Origin: Apostichopus californicus
Lineage: Eukaryota > Echinodermata > Holothuroidea > Aspidochirotida > Stichopodidae
Length of the DNA: 59,250 nucleotides
Assembly (NCBI GenBank): GCA_020650975.1
Contig: JAIPMN010001108.1
Span: forward strand, 2,421-61,670
Direction of reading: 5' to 3'
The notes under the pieces: model-generated
What the model was told of the DNA's origin: nothing
Seen by the model: the letters and a program-made list of their open reading frames with translations, nothing else
The model's database searches: none
In this document: positions 13,101-25,100 of the stretch, piece after piece
Numbering within the stretch: the first letter of the stretch is position 1
Layout of the letters: each line of letters starts with the position of its first letter
Made by a program: the position numbers and the translations under genes

Positions 13101-16100
13101 ATGCATACTTTTGAGGGTGTCGTGTGTGCCAGGAATGCAAGGTTTTAGAATCCTGATAATAATAATGCATACTGAACTTTTAAGCTGAGAGCTGACTTTT
13201 GACTTTAATAAAAAAGTTAGAGACAAAGTTCTCTGGAAAGATTAAATCTCTGTAGGCTTGCACTCGTTTGTACTATTATGCTTCGTCACATTCGGGTGTA
13301 AATTTATGTGCGACGGGAGATTGGCTGCTTGAGTGTTGCAATCACAAATCGACTGCTTGGAGAGTCGTCCGATGTACACAAGAAGATCCCATTACAGTGC
13401 AATGAAAAGTCAAGTGGATTTTCAGGGCTGGAGAATTCTCGGCAGAAGAGAGTACAGGTCGAATTCCCGAATGGAACTGTAGATTCGGGTAGGAGGATAA
13501 AGTGGGCGAAGATGCAGGAATAGAGGGCGCACTTTTTAATTGTAACCGACTTCAGCGTGTCGACGGATGAGAAAGTGCATAAACAGATAGTCCGAGAGAG
13601 GTAAGAGAGGGGCACAATTCTGTAAGTCCTACAACCTTACAGAATATATTGTAGTCCTTTTCTTCAAATGTCAAATGTCGGCGATTAATTCTTGTTGATA
13701 CTATAGTATCAGTACTATTATAAATGGCATATACTGTACCTCTTCCAGTTTCCTCTGCTTGCTGACCGTCTCGTTCTCCAACCGCTCAATCTTTCTCATC
13801 AGTTTGTTGACCTGGTACTCCTGCTCTTGTTCCAAGGTTCGCTCCAGCTGCATCTTCTCTTGTCTGAGCTGTGTTTCAGAAAGAGAACATTTTTTGTTAT
13901 AAACAATGACAAGCAACAGTTAACGAGGTTGAAACGAAGTCTTAAGTCGTAACGGAAAAGTATCGGGTTTGGATTCCGGGCCAAGCTCGCGGATGGATGA
14001 ACAAACGAGTCCCCGGGCAGACATTTTTTCAGAGTTTGCTTAGGATCAATTCTCTTTCAAAGATTGTTGTCACAACTCAGATTAGTAAGATCTTTCCGAA
14101 ACTTGTCCAAAATTATCAAAGAAATAAAAGAAATTTGGTTCGACAATCAACATTCTTAAACGGTTTGAGCTGCTGTTGGAGTTACAAATCAAGTTACTGA
14201 ATCAAATATAAGACAAAGAATTCTCTAATCATATGAAGATTATTCTCATATACGACAAATATTTGTAATTCAAAGGAACCTTCCTCGTAGCCTTTAAATC
14301 AGTTCAACAAAATTAGAGCAGCTAAAGGTAGCCAGACATTTCTTGACTTTATCATCATCCCACTACCTCTTTACTTTTGACCCGATTCTGTAGGCATTCA
14401 TCTTTTCTTAACTGTGGACAAGGACTGATTCAATTTTAATATGTTCTTTGCTAACACTTCAAATCTCTCTCTTCAAGATTCATGTTCAAGGAAAATGTTC
14501 GCTTTCCGAGTCTCATTTGCATATACAGTTACAGTGCAGTATGTATTTCAGTGCATCACTGTAATTACTGATAAATCTTGCTTGAAAATGCCATTAATAT
14601 ATTATTACAAGTCGGTGATCACTTAGAATCTTTTACCAACTTCAAGAAACTCGTAATTGAATGTCAGTTCAGGTACTACTGTGTAAAACATTGAGCAAAT
14701 ATTTTTTGCAGGTTGTGATAAAGGAAGAGAAATTTTCCTTCAAGTTCATTCGATCTATCCTGCTTTTTCTCTTTGCAAAAAAATCCAGATTTTATCTCGC
14801 AAACTTTGTGTAATATCCAGCTAAATCCGTTTCCCATTGGATCTTGTGCATTCCTCATCTAACGTTTTTTCGTCCAAACAAGCAGCACCGGTATAAATCG
14901 GATGCTTAGTTGGAAATTTTTTTTTTCATGTTTGTGCGTGTTTTTTCCAATGAAACCTCGAAAGTAGGTCTGTGTTAACGACATCAAAGTTATCCATGAG
15001 CATCTTCTTGATCTCAAGAGTAATCAAGAGAGAGAGACGGAGAGAGAGTTCAAGATGAGATGTTACAGTACACAGCTGTTATTTACCACTCCCCTGCCAA
15101 TGACTATTAAAGGGGAAGCAAAACCCAACACTGTACCGCCAATTGGTTTAAGTAATAGAGAAACTGTACAGTGTACAGTAGGTACATGTGATGAGTAACT
15201 CCCTCAAACAGCTATCTAGATATAAGCAACCATTTCCCATTTAGGAGTTCTTTAAAATAAAAATTTTCAGTTTAAATTTTCCTTTGGTCATAAACAAGGT
15301 TAAACGACTAAAGCAAAGTTAAATGCTGTTCTGTACTTAATTACAATGTTTAATTCCCATATAAAAGAGATTGAATCATGAATCCTGTGACCAAGGAAAA
15401 TTAACACTGATAAAGAACTCCTAAATGGGAAATGGTTGCTCAAACCATTGGAGTTTGTAACATGAACTAGCACTGCCACTGTTTCCACTGTAAACACTGT
15501 TCACATTCAAATTGAAAACTTTATGTGAAGAGTCAAACTGAGTGTACAATTTAAATGAACAGATTTCAGCTCCAAGTGAAACTATGGTTTCCAGAATTTG
15601 CAAATTGGCAGCCTCCTCCGCCCTCCCCATCCCCCCCACCTAACATTTTAAATCACAATAATATCCCAAAATGTAGCAATATCTTTCTTTCAAAATGAAT
15701 TTGAGCAACTTCTTTAGCAATAAGATGAAAGATCTGTATTATTTGCCTCTCCTTTAAGAGAGATCCCAGACATAAAGTATGTACTTGTCATGTCAGTAAA
15801 TGAACATATGTGCTACCGATGTTTAATAAGTCAATACTCTAACCCAAGGACATCTCTGTCATTGTCTCATGATGACTTTTGTAATTTTGTGTCAGTGCCT
15901 GGAAATGTTTTACAGTACTAGTACATTGCATGAATACTTCAAAAGGAATGAATACATTCCAAGGACATTACAGTATGTGTCAATATTATAGTAGTATACT
16001 CGCCCTGTTGTGATGTTAGGAGCATGCTGTCTACAAAATATCATTCAAGACATGCTACGCTACTTATACAATAAATCATGCAAAGCATTGCATACTTTTT

Positions 16101-19100
16101 TGGTACTCTGGGCTTCTTTGTTCCAACAGTTTATATTATTTCACAAACTACAGTCTTATAATTAATATATTATTATTTGAATATAATAATTTTCGTAATA
16201 TTGTACTAGTTACATTCACAATACGCAGTTTTCAATACCGTGTTGAATTCAAATTGTAAAGGCAATTTTCAATTCAAAATTGTTCAAGAAAGGTAAATAC
16301 AAACACCGTTTTAGAGATTCAATCACAACCTGTTTTTCTCTTTACTGTTGGTTATTCTTTCTCAAGCATTAATTTTTCATACATGTTTTTTACATGTTTT
16401 CGGTGTTCTGTGTGTAAGGTGTGTTTCAATATCCATGTTTTAGAACACAGTCATTTCCTCACCAAAAAAGCGACTAAAAATGAAAGTTAGACCATTACAT
16501 GCAAGTCATTAGGATAAACTTAGACACACCTAGAACTGAATTCAAATTTTACCATCTCTGGACCACTTGCCACAGAATGGACCACAAGAAATGCTTAACA
16601 ATAAAAAATCGTGTGAAAGGATGTTTACTTATTCTCAAAAGAAACTATTTGAGTCATTCAAATTCTTCCCTTCTGTATTTTGTTTATTTCCTTCTTTTTG
16701 GTTTCCCGAAAGGGAAAACTATGGAGTCACTCTTACCGACCTTGCAAAATTGTGAAGGGGGCCATGGATTGCAAAGTCGGTAATGACTACAACACAGATT
16801 GCAAAGTCTGTAATTACTATTATGGTTAGGTTCATCCCACACGGCAGGACACAGAAATGTTGTACTCAAAGCCGAAGCCAAAGTGAATTAATCAGGTCAC
16901 ACATCCAGAGTCTATGCATGTTAAGTTCTTCCACCTCCTCATTACCATTTAGGGCAACATTTCATACTGTAGTTCTGATGCTTCTCTTTGTGTACATATG
17001 CATGTGTGGGTGAGTCTGAGTGCATGTGTTTTTGGACAGTTGGATAAATTATGTGTCAAACAATAGGTCTCGTCAACTTTATCTTCTGCTTTAAGTAATG
17101 CCATGATGTCCTTCGATAAAGTCTCATTGTTGCTATAGATATAACTATAGCTACCAGAATTCAGACCACTGAGCTCAAAGCCTGCAAGCATGACAATATG
17201 AGCTTGAATAATCAATCCGTCTCCTCGGTGGGACCTTTCAAGTACAGTATAATAATCATTTGCATAAGCTGGGTGGTGCATGATTAAACACTATGCACAT
17301 ATTTACACAACATTTAAGGTATAAGTGCAGCCACCCACTTTCAGTCACATGGACATGCACATGGAACTACAGTACAGAAACAGTGCACATAGACTGTGTT
17401 GATCCTTCCCAAGGTGCAGCTTAGTTTATACTCCTCAATCGAAATTGCCACAGAGTACTTCTGCAGTATTATTGGATCAGGGTACTACAGGACACAACAA
17501 CTCTTGTCTAATACAGACTGAAATAATTTTATTTTTATTTTATTTTCCAGAATGGCCTATGTACAGTTAATATATTGACAAAATAAATGTAAGGTACCGC
17601 GTCACTGAGTTCCTCACACTTACTGACAATATTTGCATTGGTTCCTAAGCATCTACCCCTTTTTGTTGGGGTGAATGCTGCAAAAATATTATTGTCCAAA
17701 ATTTGTCAAGTATCTTTAAACAAACAAAACCCTGCGTGGACCTTAAATTGTTTTTGAAGAAATATAACTTTCTTCAAAGCCAATGTAAAATGCTGCTTTC
17801 ATTTACTGTAGTTCAATCCAAACTTTTATTACAATGGGACCAGTGAATTACAAACTTTGTGAACTTACGGAAAATATCATGCTGTACTACTGTGCTTACC
17901 TGTACCAACTTTCTCGAGAGATCGTTGGTCAGAAACTCTTCTTCCTGCTCGTAGTTGACGGCTAATTTTTCTTTTTCCTTCTTTAGGGCCTGGATCTTCT
18001 TCATCAAAGTGTTACTAATGAATTCTTCTTCTTGCTCTGCTTGGGCTTGCTAAAAAAAAAACAATATAAAAAGACAAACTTCAATACAAGTGGAACTGGA
18101 TCACAATTCTACAAAACAAATGGAAGAATGGAACAGGTCTTCTATTTGACTGTTTATTCACTGTGAAATATTTTCACAGCCTACTGGCACAGACCACTTT
18201 CTCTAAAATCAATTCCTAGTTAGTAGGATACCAAAGAGAATAAGACCAGTTATGGTACCATCTAAGACCCTTACTGACCCATTGATGCTCAGAGTATGAC
18301 AACTGAACAAGGGTTCAGACCTATTGTACACAGTGAATGATGCATGTTGCACCCCTTCACAAACTGAAATTTGGCAGTTTTCGAAAACGTGCTCGCCAGA
18401 ACAAAACTAAGGCTGGGAAAACGACTTTACTGGGTATTATGAATAAGCTTATCTAATAACATCTTGTGTTCATATTTTGACCACTGGTGACATCAGATGA
18501 TATTTGATCTTGCTCAAGAACGAAAAGCAGCCAAGAACGTTCTAACTGGAATCTACAAACACTACCAAGTTTGAAGTTCATGCAAGCTACAGTACGCTTT
18601 GTGAGTTACCATGTTTACAGTCAGGGCGTTATATATGCACAGACATACTGTACTGTACACACACATACATGACATCATCATCACCAAGTCAATTCCCTTC
18701 AAAAAGAGTGAGAAGACAAAGGTTTTTTTTGTTGTTACTCTTCATGGTGCCAAAGTTATATATGATGTAGCTGACTTGTTCAGTAAAGATTCAGGGTATG
18801 GCAAAGGGGTGGGGTCGGGGGTGGGGAAACGTGGGGCAGGGCAAAACTTGGAATTTGCCAGTGGTAAGAAATGATTGACCATTTGAAACTCAGAACCTAT
18901 GCCAGCCTATCTCTAGAGGCATACTGTACCCTATCCCAACATTGGAGCATTCAAACAATAACATTCACTAACATTGGTTCCAGCTGACATTTATTGGTGA
19001 GCAATTGCATGATCAACCACAGGTGTTCTCACACATGCTTACACAAGATGTAAGCTTACACTGCACTGAGCACATGTTGGAATTCTGAATTCCAACACTA

Positions 19101-22100
19101 TAGTGTCAGGCAACCATTACTCAGGGAACACTAGTACTGTGCACACAGACAAAACATTCCAGATGAGTAAGATTAAAAGAATTTGGGCCTGTTAATGAGA
19201 TCAATAAAAGAAGTAAACATTAAGGATAATAATATGATGATATTAAAAGAAAACAAACGAAAAGAGTAATATTATGAACTGTACACATGATATTGTTGCT
19301 TGCTGAACAGAGGTAATTTATGTAATAATCTTCATGTCCCAGTTTCTTATTTTTTTAAATTCTTTCTAAAGCAGACAGGTAGGTTATTTATTGTTCAATA
19401 CTAGCCAAACATGTTAAAGAAATTATTAACCTATGCAAGCCCCAGAGTCACACCCAATTTATATATTTGTATATAGGTATGAGGGGTTTAGATAAAAATT
19501 ATGGTGATTACCAAAGGCTGTAAATACACCATGATGTAATGTTGACACAGATGGAGTGACAAAGAGGAATTTGTACCAGCTAAACCAAGAGAAAGGAAAT
19601 TTGGTTTAAGGCAATGTATAGATACTGTGACCTATTGTGGTAATGAGTTGGTAATGTACCTGTATGTACAGTCAGCCTGTTGTGACAACTTCTCTAATGC
19701 TAATACCACTCTATGCTGTCTTCTCATATCATGCTTCAAAGCACTCGTACTGAAAGTATGAACAGTTCCCAACCTTTATCAAATAGAAACAGGATATCCA
19801 TATAGCTCATAGTCCTTATTCAAATTTGAGATGGGCCCGGGTATCAGTATCTTGGTTTCCCTTGGAGAGAGGGAGGGGGAGGGAGGGAGGGGGTGGGGAG
19901 TAGTAATCACACATTCCCCTGATACACTGTTTTGAGAATGGGTGGAGAACCAACATCGAATGAAACTGTGTTGCACAAATGTGAGAGGTCACAAGCACTG
20001 CTTACAAATCAATGATCTAGTTATAGTATATACAGTAATACTGTACGATACACCAGTAATGTGTTCATGTCAGAGTAACAGTGGAAAGTACAGTAACTGG
20101 AGATGATGATCTCGGTTTATGTCATCCCTCAAGCATGCACAATATAATCTTGATCTTTCTTGCACAGATCAGGATTTTCCCCAAAAGGGAGATCAAGATT
20201 GGTGGGTCAGATCCAGTGCATGGGAGCGTTCACCCTACAAGTTGACCATCGGTATCACATCCTTCTTACGTTCCCAAGTTTAGTACCAGTGCCTTTAAGA
20301 GTGACATGAATGTAAACTAAAGTATTGAATTATCTGCAATTGGGTAAAAATGGGGGGGGGGGGGGAGTAGGAACTGTGAACAAATTAAGATCTTAAATTA
20401 AGAACTCAAATTTAAGAACTTAAATTGGTTTCTTTCTTTCTTCTCTCCATCCCTTGTCTACTTATCCCCTTACATCTATCTCTTTGTGTTCACCATGCTC
20501 ATTAACCTGTCTGTATTCTCTGTGTGTTGTTGTCCCTTCTGTTACTGTTACTTGTCATTTAGCCTTTGAAGAAGATCCTGCTAGGATCGAAACGTGCTGC
20601 CGACTTACTTTTACACAAATTAAGAACTTCACAACTTCTCTGGTATGTGTGTGTTTGAGAGGAACCTCTAGTTCTAGGATTGTTTGCCTTTAAAATCTGA
20701 TAGATTAGCCCAGGGAGCTGTTATGGAACAACTCCCTGATTAGCCTATGTTTGCCCAACCCATGCGAATATTACTCATACAGTACACAATAGGGAGTTTT
20801 ATAGTTTCATTATTTACTACTATTGTCAGAGCCAGTAAGTTTTGTCTCATGGTCAGTTATTTTTCCCTTTCCAAATAGGAATCCGTTCGTTGACAAGTCT
20901 TGGGAAAATGAGTGTGAACTTCCTGACATAGATTAATGACAGGATGTTCAGTAGTTCTTCCAAATGCTTATCAATTTGGTAAGCAGAATTAAATTGTAGT
21001 TTATTGTTTAGCATTTATCCTTATAAACAGCTTTTATGGGTGGGCGGGTGGGTGGGTGGGTGGGCAGGCCGGCGGGTTGGTTGGTTTTGTTAGGTTGGTT
21101 GTGGGAAAACAGCATATTAGTAACAGGCAATTAGCCTTTTCAGTATTAAATATCTACAACATCTGTCTTAATTGTTAAATGGAAGAAGCATGCTAGACTG
21201 AAGGCCCAATAAAATGCAGCCGTTACTGCATAGAAGCATTTCAAGTCTGCACTTTGTTAAAGTTCTGTTGATGCCTTTTTCTTAGGGGGGTAAGGTGGGG
21301 AGGGGAGGAGGTTGGAGGATTATTACACTGTAATGTAATGGACTGTTAAGCACTGCATCAGTTTGTATATATTGTATTTTACTTTTTCAGACAAGTTATG
21401 ATGATGAACGTTTCAGAGGAAGTGGTGGGTTAGAGGAAATAGAGATTAAGAGATAGAGTACATTGTAACAATCAAGTATTCTATTTTAAAAGATTATGAA
21501 TGTCAATATCACTTATATTTGTCAAAAAAGAACCCCTCCCCCCTCCCAAAAAAAGGAACCAAAGAGTTCAGTCTATTTCCAAACTTTTCTCACAAATAAA
21601 AGCCTTTGTTGTAATATGAAAGGTCACTTACTGTAGTTTATTCACAATTTAACAAATTGCTTACATGTTATTGACTGTACAAGTTGAAAGCACTTTGTAA
21701 GGAAAGGAAGACGAGAGATTAGCACATGTATTCAACCTGCCTATGTTGGTCTATTATTAACCGTGCAATAAATCAAACCCTTATATGTAACCGATCGTTT
21801 CCATATTATCGTAATTCAAGTACTCTCTTTCCGCTGTAAGGGGAAAAAAAGTGATGTATTATTGTCATAGCTCTACCTTAAAGTAACACTTGTTTTTAGT
21901 TTATGTTTCATAATTTCCCCTAATTCTATCTCTTACAAATAAAAAATAAACCCTAAATTGTATCAGAAATATTGCTACTGTATCTTGAGTGTCTTCTACT
22001 AATTAAACACATACACTACAGTATATATAGATTATCCAACTATCATTTGTACAGTAAATATATATGCTAGATACAGTACAGTATGTAAAGAACGCTGCAC

Positions 22101-25100
22101 AGGTCCATGTAGGCTTCCAACTTCTTCACAGGCCTCTTTTTTTATCCGTGGGGGTAAATTTAACCCCCACGTAACCAATCATATTCATGTCATCGTAATA
22201 CAAGTGCTTTTTTTCCTCCCGCAAATTATATGACATTCATAAATAGTCCATTGTGATAGTACAGCGTCTTTGGACTTGCATAGCAATTTGCATAGCGATT
22301 TGCAATGGGATGCCCGATAAAGTATTCCAATCCCTACAAGTAAGGTAAATGAATCATGATCATCAATAATCTTAAAACAATTTTCTGAGAACTTTGCATA
22401 ATATTGTTAAATTTCCTGATGCTTTTACAAGAAATTATGTTAAATTATAAATCCTGCAAGACAGGTTGCAGTCCTCCTTTCATACAGTACTGCATTTAAA
22501 ACAACTAGAGTAGAGATGTGAAGCATGCGGTACATTATGATCCCATTCCCCTATATAAAGAATCCATATTCTGTTTCCTTTTATCTGTGACGTAAATTTA
22601 CACCCACAGAGACTGATCATGTTCATGTGATTGTAATTCAAGACTTTCAAGTACTTTTTTCCTCTTGTGAAAGAAAAAGTATGCACACTGAAATGGTATA
22701 GTCATGAATCAATGTCACCTACTATACCTCACTGCAGATTATAACTTTTTGGTTTCCCGGAAAGAAAAACTATGGAGGCACTCTTACCCACCTTGCAAAA
22801 TTGTGAGGGGGAACCATGGATTGCAAAGTCGGCAGTGATAATAAAAACGTGGATCGCAAAGTTGGTAATTACTTACTTAATAAATCAGGTGACACATCCG
22901 GAGTCTATGCATGCTAAGTTCTTCAATACCGCCCTCATAACCTTTCGGGGGAAACATTTCATAATGTAGTTTTGATTGATAAACATCTGGATGCTATTCC
23001 ATTCTTCACTGGGAAACCATGTACTGTACAGTATCTTTTCTTGCTATAAAAACTGTATAGGAAGTAATGTTTATGACTGTCAGTACTTAGACAAACTTTC
23101 ACTTTTAATATTTTTATATTAACTTTACTCACAGATCACGGGCAACAACCAAACAAACATAAATACTAAATAACTGCACAAAGACATCTTTGAGTAAAAG
23201 GTGCTGCCAACTGAGAACGATTTATCAAGCAACAATTTGGGTAAATTGGGTTTGACTTTTAAATATGCTGTTTGGCTTGTCAGTTTTCAGCATTGTTCAT
23301 GAGATACCTGTAAACACATAGTAAGCAATACTGCATTCATACAGGTACATAACTTCTAACTGACCTGTGAGTACAATAAATTGCGATGATGCAATCTTGA
23401 TTTTCGTGTTCACAGGGTCAGTACCAATAAAGTAATTAATTGCTTCTTACCATTAGATACAGCCCCTTGAACAGAAAACATATTTGGTTGGCTTGATGTG
23501 ATCAATGCCAAAACAGATGTTGAAAATCTTGAAAACTTAGTCAAATGCTGAATGTATCAGGCTCAACACTTTATGTCCATCAAACCTCAACAAGATCACA
23601 ATTAGTACTTCGTTGCCAAAAGTGTGTGCTTTTAGATAAAACCCCACTTTCTATGGGTTCCAACTACCATATATCCTCCCTCCACCCCCCCCCCCTCTCA
23701 TTCCTCCCTTCCACCCCCACAAAGACTTTCTGGAGACAAAAGGCAGGAGGTTCCGCTTTTTAATAAAGCTTGACATACAGTATAGGATATCCTACAGAGG
23801 ATGTATTTAATAACCAAGGCATCCTTTGTTGATTATTTCTTTCATTGTGTTCACCTACCGGTGTCAATTTGGAAATGTCAAGTCCTGTGACTTTGAACAT
23901 GGATCTGAGCTGTAAAATATGAGGAGCAAAAATTTACTGCATTTCTTTTGAAAGAACACAGGAATTTGTACCTTTTCACTTATTACGTTTATACATGTGT
24001 TTATCATTTAGTGACGGTGTACGCTGTGTAAGTGTACACTGGATAAGGAACTTATGACTATATTATAAACTGCACTTGACCAACATGATCATGAAGAAGT
24101 TAGCATATGGTTTGAAGATTAATCTCTGATTCAGACTCAGATTTTCGCTGAGAATCTTCTTTGGTATACTGCAGAAAAGTGGGCTCAGTTGTTAGAACAG
24201 TATGATACAGTACCGTACATACTGTACGCCAACACTCCACAGAAAAGCAGTGTGTGGCCAAGATTTATGAAATGCCTCTTACTGTATAATTCACCTATAT
24301 GAACAAGAAATTTACTTACTGACTTACACATTATACTTTGCTGATCTGGTCTACTGTAATGTAGGTTTAGATTAAATGTCTTTTCCACATTTTGAATATT
24401 TGACCATACAATAATATACATGCATATAATTCCAGTAACTTGAAAACAACTCTGCAATGTCACTTTGTGTCTCTCACAAAGAACACTGTTTACATTTACC
24501 CATACTGTCAATAACTGACCTTTTATATAACAATGGTCGAGTACACTTTGAAAGTACAGTATAGCACAGTGCATGGTTTTCAATTTTGACATACAGGTGA
24601 CGATAACTAATGTCCAGCAGACCAACAACAATAAACTGTATCAGAAGTGAGGGGCAGAACCAGGCGAAAAATGGGTGAAAACTATTTCAAGTGACAGAGA
24701 AGTGTCTTTCACTGGAAAAAGTATCAGAAGGAAACATTTACATTTTTATTTTAGAACCTTTAAATTTTCTTGTAATTACTAATACTATTTGACTAACCAA
24801 CACAGCAAATATCTATCAGTGCAGAGCTAGCCTACATATGTCAAACACTCTGCGTGAAGTAAGGGAACACACAAAGTTACTGTATTCTACCATACATGAA
24901 ATCTGGGGACAACTCTGGAAGCTGGGGACACTTAATCCGGGGACAGTCCGTGAAATCTGATGCAGTCCCCAGAAATCGGGGGAATTTGGTCACCTTAAGT
25001 CCACTGAGCTTCCATCCGATTCATATTTTGCATGGTGACTGTGGTGGCACAACTTCAGTAGTGAGACTGTTAGAACATAGTTTAATGACTGTGACTGTGC

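Noticed and set aside
24185..24631. 148-codon minus-strand frame in CCDC6 intron 1
   Set aside because: No domain, no similarity and no splice context; composition matches the surrounding intron.
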